A DNA stretch of 63,032 bases from a virus. The position numbers and the translations under genes were made by a program. Where the stretch lies: positions 1 to 63,032 of IMG/VR virus record IMGVR_UViG_3300037246_001990; one strand, given 5' to 3'. Shown here piece after piece: positions 33,093-41,881 of the stretch (positions are counted from its first letter, which is position 1; every line of letters begins with the position of its first letter). The notes below the pieces were generated by a model. The model did no database searches and was not told where the DNA came from. It saw only the letters and a list, made by a program, of their open reading frames with translations.

Positions 33093-33748
33093 AAATAAAA
33101 ACAGACTTTGTAACAAATAGTTCAAGTACATGTTATGTATTAACAGCAATTATAACAGCTCATCTTCCGTGTCTTTCAAAAGGATTTGAAATATTAAATA
33201 AATTTTATCCTCATCAAGGTTTTCTATATAAAGATTATGCAAATATAGTGGTAAAAGTAGATCCGGAAGATGCTTATGAAGAAACTAAACCATTGCACAA
33301 TACAAATTTAACTATGATCAATTCAACTAAATACAATGAAGAAGATGATACTGAAAAAGAGATTACTTATTTTCAATTAATGATTGATCTATATAATCCT
33401 TATTGGAATGATATGGAACTTGTGGTCAAAGAATTTTTAGAAAATCTTTTCTTTAAACAATTAAAACAAAAAATACCTGCATCACAATTAATGTATTTTT
33501 CTTTTCCATCTAGCATACATGGAGATGGTTGGGATGGTGGAGATCCAGGAGGTCCAGAACACGATATAGTATATAAACATGATTTATTCAAAGCAAAAAC
33601 AAAGATGGGTATACTAACCATAATGGATTCATCAATCATTCCGGAAGTGAGATCAATAGAACAACCACTCAATTTAAATGAAATTCTGTTAGATAATATT
33701 AATCAACAGGGGTTACGTTTGGAGGAACATAATGATAAGAATAGTTAA
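33089..33748 (+). CDS. TNSS-tag family protein 7 (long)
   Basis: Starts MKIKTDFVTNSSSTCYVLTA, 219 aa, the longest member. ATG 33089 is chosen because the head begins there, with GGAAGAGGG before it. A glycine-rich HGDGWDGGDPGGPEHD stretch lies in the second half. It overlaps the start of the radical SAM gene by 17 bases, so enzyme and presumed substrate are translated together. Confidence 0.75.
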   Translation: MKIKTDFVTNSSSTCYVLTAIITAHLPCLSKGFEILNKFYPHQGFLYKDYANIVVKVDPEDAYEETKPLHNTNLTMINSTKYNEEDDTEKEITYFQLMIDLYNPYWNDMELVVKEFLENLFFKQLKQKIPASQLMYFSFPSSIHGDGWDGGDPGGPEHDIVYKHDLFKAKTKMGILTIMDSSIIPEVRSIEQPLNLNEILLDNINQQGLRLEEHNDKNS

Positions 33749-34763
33749 TTGGTTATTGACAAGAAAATGTAACCTTGATTGTGGTTACTGTGCAATTGTA
33801 AAAGACTATCATGGAAAACCAGATGAATACCCAGATATGAGTGATTATCATCAAAATGAACTGGGTCTTAACGATATAGTCAATTCTCTGACAAGATTTC
33901 ATAAACATAATCCTGATTGCTTTCATATATTTTATGGAGGCGAACCAATGTTAAGAAAAGACATTGCTCAGATTATACAGTATTGTCATACACACTCTAT
34001 TCATTACACAATAATCTCAAACAATACAATAGAAGTTCAACCCTTGGTCAAGAAATTAATCAAGCAAGTTGGAAAGCTTGAAGGATATACAGCTTCGATT
34101 GACCCAATCTTGGTAGAATCAAATCCTAGTTTAACAGACAGACTAAAAAAGACAAAACAGGGATTTGAATTTTTATTAGAAATGAGACAACATTGTAATG
34201 ATGTTGTTGCTGAAGTAACTGTTATGAGAGAAGATCAACATCTTATACATAAGTTAGTTAAACATCTAAGCGATTTTGGAATCAATAGCGATATAACATT
34301 TGTTGATATTGCTAAAACTGAGTATTATGATTTTTCAAATGTTAAATCTAGGTCAACTCTAATTCGAAAAACACCTGATCTAGCATATCAGTTAATGAAT
34401 ATTTTAACTAATGATGATGTAGATATTCATATGAAAAATTATTTGATTCCTGCAATATACAAAATTTTACCTTCAGAGATGGATTGTGAAATTGAAAAAT
34501 CTCTTCATAATGTAACAATTGATGCTGATGGTTCAGTGAGATTGTGCCTCAGAATCCGAGGAGTCAATGCGCCCAATCTTATTAATGTGACAGATCTTGT
34601 TTCTTGTGATGGATATATAAATCCACTTGCTCATAAACTTATAATCAAAGATAAAATGGAGTACTGCAAATTATGTAATCATACTTGTCAACTGATGAGT
34701 AAGATAATAGACGATAAAAATCTAGGTCCAGATGATTTAGTTCACCTAGATCGGAGGAAATAA
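33732..34763 (+). CDS. Radical SAM enzyme with C-terminal cysteine cluster
   Basis: The N-terminus has C13-N-L-D-C17-G-Y-C20, the CxxxCxxC motif for a 4Fe-4S cluster that cleaves S-adenosylmethionine, followed by the FYGGEP motif. Near the end are CLRIRG and CKLCNHTC, a SPASM/twitch-like extra cluster typical of enzymes that modify peptides or proteins. It overlaps the seventh TNSS-tag gene and is the natural candidate to modify that family. QueE is unlikely: QueE is shorter and lacks the C-terminal cysteines. Confidence 0.85.
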   Translation: MIRIVNWLLTRKCNLDCGYCAIVKDYHGKPDEYPDMSDYHQNELGLNDIVNSLTRFHKHNPDCFHIFYGGEPMLRKDIAQIIQYCHTHSIHYTIISNNTIEVQPLVKKLIKQVGKLEGYTASIDPILVESNPSLTDRLKKTKQGFEFLLEMRQHCNDVVAEVTVMREDQHLIHKLVKHLSDFGINSDITFVDIAKTEYYDFSNVKSRSTLIRKTPDLAYQLMNILTNDDVDIHMKNYLIPAIYKILPSEMDCEIEKSLHNVTIDADGSVRLCLRIRGVNAPNLINVTDLVSCDGYINPLAHKLIIKDKMEYCKLCNHTCQLMSKIIDDKNLGPDDLVHLDRRK

Positions 34764-34764
34764 A

Positions 34765-35136
34765 ATGCCTGAAGATGTAAGCACTAATATATTAACCAGT
34801 GCCATTGAATTTTGGCACAAGATCAATACCGAAAAGGAGGTAGTAGTTAAATTCACAAAGCTGGACGGAACAATTAGAATTATGAGATGTACTTTGGATT
34901 TCACAAAAGTTCCTAAGGAAGATCGTCCAAAGAAAGTTGATATTCCAAAAATCTTAAAACTGTTACAAGATAATGGAATAATGCATGTTTATGATCTAGA
35001 CAAAAAAGGTTGGAGATCAGTTCCTTTTCAAAGAGTTGATTATCTAAGAACTAGAGGAAACGTTCAATATAAAGTCCAGCCAATGAAACGAACAGGAGTT
35101 GATGAGAATGTCTATTCTAAGAGATTTAATAAGTAA
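34765..35136 (+). CDS. Small SH3-like phage protein (DUF2693-type)
   Basis: The 123-aa protein has a VKFTKLDGTIRIMRCTL start region and a VYDLDKKGWRSVPFQRV segment. This resembles the small phage family with a DGTxRxMxxTL...WDLExxxWRSF pattern that I know as DUF2693. It is probably a compact beta-barrel; role unknown. GGAGG precedes the ATG. It is the first gene after the radical SAM gene. Confidence 0.55.
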   Translation: MPEDVSTNILTSAIEFWHKINTEKEVVVKFTKLDGTIRIMRCTLDFTKVPKEDRPKKVDIPKILKLLQDNGIMHVYDLDKKGWRSVPFQRVDYLRTRGNVQYKVQPMKRTGVDENVYSKRFNK

Positions 35137-35137
35137 T

Positions 35138-35500
35138 ATGAAAACAGATGACTTAGTTGAACAGATTAGAATACTTTGTGATCAAATTCTTGAACAAGAG
35201 TCTGAAGATATGAAGTATATAGATCAAAGACCCCAAGGAGCAAACATATTTCTTTCCCTTCAGATCCCAGGTTCAACTAAAAAAGATATTGGTTTTCTAG
35301 CACTTGAAAGAGATAATGAGGATTTATGGTTAGCATCATTTTGGTCAATTTCAGAGACACAACTTATGGAAACATTAAATACAGATGGAACAATAAGCTC
35401 GTCTCCAAGAAAGAAAAAAGTACATGAAATAAAAGATCATAGACCGGAAAAAATATTAACCGAGTATGCGAAACTTTTTAAATTTTATCACGGAGAATAA
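35138..35500 (+). CDS. Hypothetical protein at the head of the ubiquitin-like locus
   Basis: No family recognised; 120 aa, with an amphipathic N-terminal helix and a central beta-like part. ATG 35138 directly follows the previous stop; the longer frame from 35099 would overlap that gene by 38 bases without a better ribosome site. It ends one base before the E2-like gene, so it may belong to the conjugation locus. Confidence 0.6.
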   Translation: MKTDDLVEQIRILCDQILEQESEDMKYIDQRPQGANIFLSLQIPGSTKKDIGFLALERDNEDLWLASFWSISETQLMETLNTDGTISSSPRKKKVHEIKDHRPEKILTEYAKLFKFYHGE

Positions 35501-35501
35501 T

Positions 35502-38081
35502 ATGGAACAACTTGAAGAAATTCGAATTAATAGCAAATATACGTCTAGACTGATAGCAGAATATCAAAGTTCAATGGAAAAAGAAAAAGAGTCAAAACCT
35601 ACAATACGTCGAAGTATTATGAGAACGAATCAATACATCGAAAAATTCGCCAGGCAATTCAATTCAGCAGTTAATGATAATTCATTAATTCCCCCTAATT
35701 GTAGGTTTATAAAATCATATCCAAATGATAGAAGCATAGTAATTGTTGAAGAAGCACCTGCTATGAGAAGTATAAGAGTAAAAATGGATATGACTAGAGA
35801 TCGTGAAGCTCTAAGAGGAAAGAATCAATGGAAAGAATTTGGTTATGAAAATTTCTTTGAAGAAAATAAATCGCCATATACATTCATGCTGGCGATCCCA
35901 TATGTAATTCATGTTTTAGAATTTGCTGGAACTGCTTTTTCTAGTGGGTTACTGTATTTTAGACCAAAACCATTGTTAGGAATGTCTGATATTCTTTATA
36001 GACCTCCTTTACTCAATATAAGTAATGGTATGTCAGTATGTTATGGAAATTCAGTTTACGAAGGACCTAAAACAAGTATATCATCAGAGATAGATCATGT
36101 TTTAAGAGTATTTTGGTCTTCTGTTTTTAATCCAGACTATATAGATAACTATTATAGATATTCTGAAGTTGCTGGTCTTTGCGATTACTTCACTTGGCAA
36201 TATTATTCACAAACTAATCCAATGTTTATTTATACTGCTGATTGGATTGCATCGAAGAAAACAATAAACAGAGTTATTGAATATGCGGACGAAAAAAATT
36301 CACATGTGAGTCAAGAATTAGGATATAAGAATTTATCGAAACTATTCAATAAACCACAAGTAAGTTCAAAAACACTACCCATTGGAAAACTAAAAATATT
36401 GAGGAATCTAGTTTATGATGTTTGTAATGGATGGGCTCCTGAACTTGACTTGCCAGTCTACATTGGAGATCCTATAAAATATACCAAGGATCGGATTGCA
36501 TTTGTAGATTGCTTTATTGGAATTGCTGGTCGTAATGACCCTACACATGTTCGTATTAAAGCTGATGATAAACTTATAACATTTAAAATTACACAAAAGG
36601 TGAAAGAATTTTTAGCTAAAAAAATTAAAGAAGTTCGCCATGAATCGTTTATAGAACTTCCGGACAAAACCTTGCTTAAAAGTGGCGATATCATAACCAT
36701 GAAAAATAATTTTGGAGTTGATATCTATAAAAAATTACATTACATCAGAAAAGCAGTTGATGATAAGATTGAAATTAGAATAGGTTCAGAGTATTGGTTT
36801 TTTGATGCCGTAGATTGGTCAAAGATTTCAAAAATTGATGTATCAAAACCTATAGTTGATGGAATTGAAATTGTTAAAGATGTATATTATAAATACTTTA
36901 TTTCAGCTTATTATCCACCCGCACCAATATCAAATGCCTTTAGGGACGTAAAATATTATGAATTATCAACTGGAAATAGCAATAATCTCGTTGTTAAATT
37001 ACGTACAAACGACGGTGAGTCTTATGACTTTTCTTTAAATAAGCGTGTAGATAGAACCAAAAAATTATACGATATTTCTAAAATGGAAGATGTTCCAGAG
37101 GTATTTTTCATAGGCAGAAGTATAATATCTTATACCGATGAACGAAGAAATCCAATAAGCATCAAAAGAGATAAAGAATTTGGGTTGATTGCATCTTCTA
37201 GAGATATTAGAATTTCAAAAACATCATTCCATGATATATGTAAACATTTTCTTAATAAAGAAAAAACCAGTTTTCACGCTGAAAGTAATAATCTTATTAT
37301 TGACTTCTCAATTGATGATAAAGTTATCGTTTCAAATTGGGAAGACCCTCTCAGTATGCTTTCCATAAAAACAATCAAAGGGTTTATCTTAAATAATGAT
37401 GCCAGAACAATCAATTTCTTACTTGAAGATAAACATGGAAACGCTTCATCTGTTTTATATGTACATGGAGACGATTGTATTATAAATGTAGGAAAGATTC
37501 GTAAAGTTACAAATGTATTAAATGATGTTATGATAGGTACAAAAATAATTGCTAAAGAATCTGGAATATCATGCTTCCCGAAAAAAGATGTTAATATTAT
37601 AGTTGCCTTTATTATCGATACAGAAGGTGAACCATTAGTGTTATGTTCAAATGGTTGCACTCTGTGGTTTAGCGATTTAATGGAAAAGTTTCAATTAATT
37701 AAAATAAAATCACCAAAATGGAAAAAGTTGACTCATGCATCTCTAGATCCTTCAAAGATCAAACTTCAAACCGGTGATGTTGTAAATTCAGTAGGAAGAT
37801 ATTCTAGCAATCGTGGTTTCTTAGTAACCAAAAATAGTGGTAGTGGTGGTTTAAAATTTGCTAGACTTGATTACTATCATGATTATGATGAATATGTTGA
37901 AGCAGGTCCAATGTTTATAAATAAGTTAATTCTTGATTGTATTCCAAATCCAAGAATGACAACACCAAAACAAAAACTAAAAGGATTCGTTTCGGGATTT
38001 CCAACTTTTCATGGAGGTGTTTCCTTTACCGAATCAAATTATTCCCACTATAAATTTATAGATGAAACCCGGAGGTTTTAA
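35502..38081 (+). CDS. E2-like protein (PRTRC-B / prokaryotic E2 family D type), long
   Basis: The 859-aa protein has near residues 140-205 a run resembling PRTRC system protein B. Its elements are RPKPLLG, RPPLLNISNG, then VCYGN with C180 as candidate active cysteine, then VFWSSVFNPD. In E2 enzymes the equivalent cysteine carries the ubiquitin-like protein. The remaining 600 residues are beta-rich with no recognised domain and might bind substrates. ATG 35502 is preferred to 35466 because CGGAG lies ahead and it avoids overlap. JAB and ThiF genes follow immediately, as I recall for PRTRC loci. The E2 call rests on a short pattern. Confidence 0.5.
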   Translation: MEQLEEIRINSKYTSRLIAEYQSSMEKEKESKPTIRRSIMRTNQYIEKFARQFNSAVNDNSLIPPNCRFIKSYPNDRSIVIVEEAPAMRSIRVKMDMTRDREALRGKNQWKEFGYENFFEENKSPYTFMLAIPYVIHVLEFAGTAFSSGLLYFRPKPLLGMSDILYRPPLLNISNGMSVCYGNSVYEGPKTSISSEIDHVLRVFWSSVFNPDYIDNYYRYSEVAGLCDYFTWQYYSQTNPMFIYTADWIASKKTINRVIEYADEKNSHVSQELGYKNLSKLFNKPQVSSKTLPIGKLKILRNLVYDVCNGWAPELDLPVYIGDPIKYTKDRIAFVDCFIGIAGRNDPTHVRIKADDKLITFKITQKVKEFLAKKIKEVRHESFIELPDKTLLKSGDIITMKNNFGVDIYKKLHYIRKAVDDKIEIRIGSEYWFFDAVDWSKISKIDVSKPIVDGIEIVKDVYYKYFISAYYPPAPISNAFRDVKYYELSTGNSNNLVVKLRTNDGESYDFSLNKRVDRTKKLYDISKMEDVPEVFFIGRSIISYTDERRNPISIKRDKEFGLIASSRDIRISKTSFHDICKHFLNKEKTSFHAESNNLIIDFSIDDKVIVSNWEDPLSMLSIKTIKGFILNNDARTINFLLEDKHGNASSVLYVHGDDCIINVGKIRKVTNVLNDVMIGTKIIAKESGISCFPKKDVNIIVAFIIDTEGEPLVLCSNGCTLWFSDLMEKFQLIKIKSPKWKKLTHASLDPSKIKLQTGDVVNSVGRYSSNRGFLVTKNSGSGGLKFARLDYYHDYDEYVEAGPMFINKLILDCIPNPRMTTPKQKLKGFVSGFPTFHGGVSFTESNYSHYKFIDETRRF

Positions 38082-39761
38082 ATGTTTTCTGTATTTGTGA
38101 ATGACGGAACTAAAGAAATGCCAGACGACGATATTCTTTATATCGTTTGTAAAGAAGGAACTTATCTGAAAAAGAAACTTGGTATTATGGAAAGTATCAC
38201 CCCAGTCAAAAATATTTCGATTCTTAAAACAGTTGAAATGATGGCAACGATGCATATCAAACCCATACCAGGAACTCTATTCGCCCCAGTTATGGACTTC
38301 TTCTCCAAAGTATATGAGGAGCATAGGGGCGAGGCCATTGTTCTTCTCTTTTATAATGAAGAAAAGAGAGTCTATAAAATTGTTCCTCCCTCTCAAGAAG
38401 TAAGTGCGTCAGGGGTAGACTACATTAGAGCAATGACAATTGATGGTTATATAATGGTTGGTGATATTCACAGTCATGCAAACTTCTCCGCTTTTCATTC
38501 GGGCACAGATGATGCAGATGAAAAATCATTTGATGGTTTGCATATAACAATCGGAAATAATGGAGACGATGAAGTAAGTATCTCCGCTTCAATTGTATCA
38601 AATGGTCAAAGATTTATATGTAGCCCAGAAGATTATATCAATGGAGTTTTACGAACAGTTGATATAGATGAAGTAGTTGAAAAATCCTATGCTCAAACTT
38701 ATATATGGAATACAGACCTTAGAAAGTTAGTCCTTAAACCATCAACAAAAACCTATAAGGTTAAAAGGTTTGACAGAAGATATATATCAACTGTTTCTAA
38801 AAGATATCAAAAATGTCCAGATGAATGGTTGACACTCGTAACAAAGAAAAAATGGGCAGCATATACAACAGGAAGTTTTGGGTATGGAAGTGTTTATAAT
38901 AATTGGAATACTAGTAGATTTGATCCAGATGCATGGAAAAATCATAAAAATCAACAAGGTAAGATCCAACCCCCAGCGCTTCTTCCCGCAACAACCAAAC
39001 CAATTACATTCCCACCACATGCTCAAACAACTGGACCTATGGAAGAAATTATAGAAAAAGATTTCAATCCATGCGAAAAGTGTCCATTCGTTCAACATAA
39101 AGTTGATTGGCTTATGGAACAGATAGCTGCAGATGATGGATTAGATGAAATGAGCAAATATTTGGATAATGATGGAAATCCAATTGATTGGTATCAATGC
39201 GATAAGTGTTCACAAGTATTTTCCACGAGTGATGAATTTGCAGTATGTCCTAGCTGTAATGTGGATGATCATTTAATATTATTAGACGGACAAGATCTAG
39301 ATTTTAAAAATATGGAAGCCATCAATACAGGTATAGATATAGAAGGTATAGAGTGGTATCGATGTGAAGAATGTTCCGAAATATTCGATACAACTTCTTT
39401 GAGTCCTAAATGTCCAGTATGTAAAAAGGATGATTCTTTAGTATTGCTCCATCTTAATGGAAACTCAGCTCCGTATATACCTGAAGAAGTCAAAGAGTCC
39501 ATATCCACCTACCAATACAAGTGTAAAGAATGTGCGACACAAACAAGCATATTAAATCACGGGCAATGTCCATTTTGTGGTGGGGATGTTATGGATTCAA
39601 TTGATGTTGAAGCTTTAAAAGCAGCAGCAGCAGAAGATGAAACGATGGAAAGTATTCCACTTCCTGTACCCGGTGATAATAAAATTCCTTTGGGAAACAG
39701 GAAAAAACAAAAGCGGAAGCCTGGTCTTTTGGCCCGCATACTCATGAAGGGTAAGTCATGA
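38082..39761 (+). CDS. JAB/JAMM metallopeptidase fused to zinc ribbons
   Basis: The JAMM signature H130-S-H132-x7-S140-x2-D143 is complete, so this is an active-type deubiquitinase-like peptidase. Residues 330-545 hold at least three zinc-ribbon modules (CEKCPF, CDKCSQ...CPSC, CEECSE...CPVC, CKECAT...CPFC). The C-terminus is basic. In ubiquitin-like loci such enzymes trim the Ubl precursor or remove it from targets. It abuts the E2-like gene and overlaps the E1-like gene (ATGA). The zinc ribbons are unusual for this family and may bind nucleic acid or a partner such as RNA polymerase. Confidence 0.85.
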   Translation: MFSVFVNDGTKEMPDDDILYIVCKEGTYLKKKLGIMESITPVKNISILKTVEMMATMHIKPIPGTLFAPVMDFFSKVYEEHRGEAIVLLFYNEEKRVYKIVPPSQEVSASGVDYIRAMTIDGYIMVGDIHSHANFSAFHSGTDDADEKSFDGLHITIGNNGDDEVSISASIVSNGQRFICSPEDYINGVLRTVDIDEVVEKSYAQTYIWNTDLRKLVLKPSTKTYKVKRFDRRYISTVSKRYQKCPDEWLTLVTKKKWAAYTTGSFGYGSVYNNWNTSRFDPDAWKNHKNQQGKIQPPALLPATTKPITFPPHAQTTGPMEEIIEKDFNPCEKCPFVQHKVDWLMEQIAADDGLDEMSKYLDNDGNPIDWYQCDKCSQVFSTSDEFAVCPSCNVDDHLILLDGQDLDFKNMEAINTGIDIEGIEWYRCEECSEIFDTTSLSPKCPVCKKDDSLVLLHLNGNSAPYIPEEVKESISTYQYKCKECATQTSILNHGQCPFCGGDVMDSIDVEALKAAAAEDETMESIPLPVPGDNKIPLGNRKKQKRKPGLLARILMKGKS

Positions 39762-40432
39762 ATATTAAAATTATAGGATTAGGCGGAGTAGGATCAATCC
39801 TAATTGAAAGACTATGTAGATTTTTAAACTATGGAGCAGAATTGTCTGCAGATATTACATTAGTTGATGGAGATTCTTATGAAGAGAAAAATTATGAACG
39901 TCAGGAGTTTTCAAGTTTTGGAAACAAAGCAGAGGTGAAAGCAACTGATTTACAAATTCAATATCCAAGACTCTCTATCGATGTATATCCTGCCTTCGTC
40001 AATGAAACGACACTATCAGATGTCATAAAAGAAGGCGATGTTGTATTTCTTTGTGTAGATAATCATAAAACCAGAATGATCGTAAACAATTACTGTAAAC
40101 AATTTAAAAATATTACCTTGATTTCTGGAGGGAATGAATTAACGGATGGAAACGTACAAACATATATTCGGAGAGAAAGTAAAGATTTAACTCCGGATCT
40201 GTGTTCATATCATCCTGAAATTGCAAATCCTGACGATAAGTTACCTGATGAAATGTCCTGTGAGGAATTATCTCATTCTGAACCCCAATTGTATTTTACA
40301 AATCTCGGGGTTGCCACGATAATGTGTTGGAGTTTCTATAATGCGATTGTCAAATCTAATTTGGAAGCTTCCGAGGTGTACTTTGATATGACAAGCATGA
40401 ATACTCGGGCACAAAATCGTTTAGTGAAGTGA
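39758..40432 (+). CDS. E1/ThiF-like adenylyltransferase
   Basis: The N-terminal Rossmann motif GLGGVGS (residues 7-13) and LVDGD...KNYERQ match ThiF/E1 enzymes that adenylate the C-terminus of a ubiquitin-like protein. The later DVVFLCVDNHKTR is the usual second nucleotide-side segment. It is 224 aa, compact, with cysteines in LCSYHPE and MSCEE that might act as thiol carrier. It overlaps the JAB gene and precedes the Ubl-like gene by 34 bases. Confidence 0.85.
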   Translation: MNIKIIGLGGVGSILIERLCRFLNYGAELSADITLVDGDSYEEKNYERQEFSSFGNKAEVKATDLQIQYPRLSIDVYPAFVNETTLSDVIKEGDVVFLCVDNHKTRMIVNNYCKQFKNITLISGGNELTDGNVQTYIRRESKDLTPDLCSYHPEIANPDDKLPDEMSCEELSHSEPQLYFTNLGVATIMCWSFYNAIVKSNLEASEVYFDMTSMNTRAQNRLVK

Positions 40433-40466
40433 ATTTCGAAATTCAATTTGAAAGGAATAGAAACAA

Positions 40467-40928
40467 ATGGCACGTTACAAGAGAGAAACATTAGAGGCAA
40501 AATCGGTAAAAGAACTTCGTCAACTGGTCGTCAAACTGGGTATCACCGGAAAGACCAAACTCCCTAAAGCCAGTATCATCGATGCGATCATGGGAACCGG
40601 CGGTGGAGGTGGAGGAGCATCTGTTACATCGGAAGCTCCCAAACCTATCCAAGGAATTGAGGGTAGCTTTCAAAGCTCAATGACCAAACCCGAAGCAGGT
40701 TTCGGGTTCAAAACCTCAACCACAGTGCAGGTTTCCTGTGGTGCTTCATCCGGCCGTTTTCCAGTCGTTGGTCGCACACTCGCCGAAGTTGGGGAATTCC
40801 TGCGGGAAGTCCTGAACGTCAGCAAACTCTCAACCGGTCTGGTTAACGGAAAAGAGCAAGATGGATCCTATGTCCTGGCAGACAAGGATGTTGTTGAATT
40901 CCTGAAACCAGCAGGAAAAAAGGGATAA
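40467..40928 (+). CDS. Ubiquitin-like beta-grasp protein with SAP/Rho-N-like N-terminus
   Basis: The C-terminal 75 residues look like a beta-grasp Ubl of the PRTRC-C/ThiS kind: a TVQVSCG strand, a VGRTLAEVGEFLREV helix, then DGSYVLADKDVVEFLKPAGKKG, which mirrors the DGDEVEFL...G tail of ThiS/MoaD. The chain ends in a single Gly. The first 45 residues (KSVKELRQLVVKLGI...KASIIDAI) resemble a SAP/Rho-N helical domain, joined by a six-glycine linker. The gene is visibly more GC-rich than its neighbours, as if highly expressed or recently acquired. AAAGGAA precedes the ATG. Confidence 0.65.
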   Translation: MARYKRETLEAKSVKELRQLVVKLGITGKTKLPKASIIDAIMGTGGGGGGASVTSEAPKPIQGIEGSFQSSMTKPEAGFGFKTSTTVQVSCGASSGRFPVVGRTLAEVGEFLREVLNVSKLSTGLVNGKEQDGSYVLADKDVVEFLKPAGKKG

Positions 40929-40945
40929 TCCCTTAAATTAGGAAT

Positions 40946-40972
40946 TTGGGGGATCCATTTTGGGTCCCCCAA
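40946..40972 (+). terminator. Hairpin after the Ubl gene
   Basis: TTGGGGGA (40946-40953) pairs with TCCCCCAA (40965-40972). No T-run follows, so it is either an attenuator or an mRNA-stabilising hairpin that favours the upstream Ubl message. It also argues against the ATG at 40946 as a start of the next gene. Confidence 0.55.
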
Positions 40973-40996
40973 TACCAAAGAGAGGGGGAAATAATA

Positions 40997-41881
40997 TTGA
41001 CACTTAGAAAGATTGTAGTAATCGGTGTAGGATCTTTTGGTGGTTTTTTATGTAAACATCTTTCTGAGCTCGAATCTGTTAAACAACTTTATATTATAGA
41101 TGATGATATTATTGAAGGAAAAAATATAAGAAATTCAGTCTATACATTTTCACAAGTTGGAGAATATAAAGTTGATGCTTTAACCGAGATTGTTCAAGAT
41201 GATATCTCAGTATTAGGTTTTAGATCTAAATATGAAGAAGGAAAAACAAAACTCCCAAAAGCTGATTTAGTTATTGATTGTAGAGACGTAGTGTGCGACA
41301 GAGCAACAGATATAGATATAAGGTTTTATATATCTGGAAGAGTATTAATAATTGACTCTAGAAAAAATATAAAATGCCATCGTGAATATAAAGGGAAGTA
41401 TAGTATAAATTTAACCAAAAGTGAAATAAGGAAGGCAGCATTTTTCGCTGCGCAGATAATTAATAGTAATCAACTGACTGATCTGAGAAAAAATAAACCA
41501 ATACAAACAGTTGATCTTGATCTCATACCAGTATTTTTAAACAAATCAATAAAAGAAACTCTTGAAAATAAATCTGATTTGTTGTATGAAGTATTTGATC
41601 ACACTGATCGTATTCATGGATTAGAAGAACAGATTCAACCAATTATGCAAATAAACAAAACTGAAGACATCAAAGTCTTTATAGCTGAAAAGGAAGTACA
41701 AATCTTATCTAATCATTGTATCATTCCTAAAGGTTCATTACATACATCTACTGATCTAGTCGAATCTTTAACAAACTTAGTAAAACAACGAGGCGATTTT
41801 ATGAATTTTATAGTAGTCATGAAGGAGAATCCTGATGGATCTAGACACATTGAACTTCTTGAAGAAACCGGAGGAAGTTAA
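40997..41881 (+). CDS. Second E1/ThiF-like protein
   Basis: A Rossmann motif GVGSFGG in the first 20 residues is followed by YIIDDDIIEGKNIRNS (the D...N..R pattern of E1 enzymes) and KADLVIDCRD. The 294-aa protein has no obvious transfer cysteine in a conserved context, so it may be a pseudo-E1 partner or an activator of a different Ubl. The TTG at 40997 is chosen because AGAGGGGG lies seven bases ahead, while ATG 40946 lies in a hairpin. It overlaps the next gene by 47 bases. Confidence 0.75.
   Translation: MTLRKIVVIGVGSFGGFLCKHLSELESVKQLYIIDDDIIEGKNIRNSVYTFSQVGEYKVDALTEIVQDDISVLGFRSKYEEGKTKLPKADLVIDCRDVVCDRATDIDIRFYISGRVLIIDSRKNIKCHREYKGKYSINLTKSEIRKAAFFAAQIINSNQLTDLRKNKPIQTVDLDLIPVFLNKSIKETLENKSDLLYEVFDHTDRIHGLEEQIQPIMQINKTEDIKVFIAEKEVQILSNHCIIPKGSLHTSTDLVESLTNLVKQRGDFMNFIVVMKENPDGSRHIELLEETGGS

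Noticed and set aside
33732-34763. QueE (7-carboxy-7-deazaguanine synthase)
   Set aside because: Tempting because QueD and FolE2 are present, but the protein is about 100 residues too long and has a C-terminal cysteine cluster typical of SPASM/twitch enzymes.
40946-40996. ATG 40946 as start of the second E1-like gene
   Set aside because: It lies in a stable hairpin and adds residues without similarity; TTG 40997 has a strong ribosome site.
39758-41881. The two E1-like proteins as MoeB/ThiF enzymes of cofactor synthesis
   Set aside because: No MoaE, ThiG, ThiH or other cofactor genes are nearby, while JAB and E2-like genes are; conjugation or deconjugation is the better reading.
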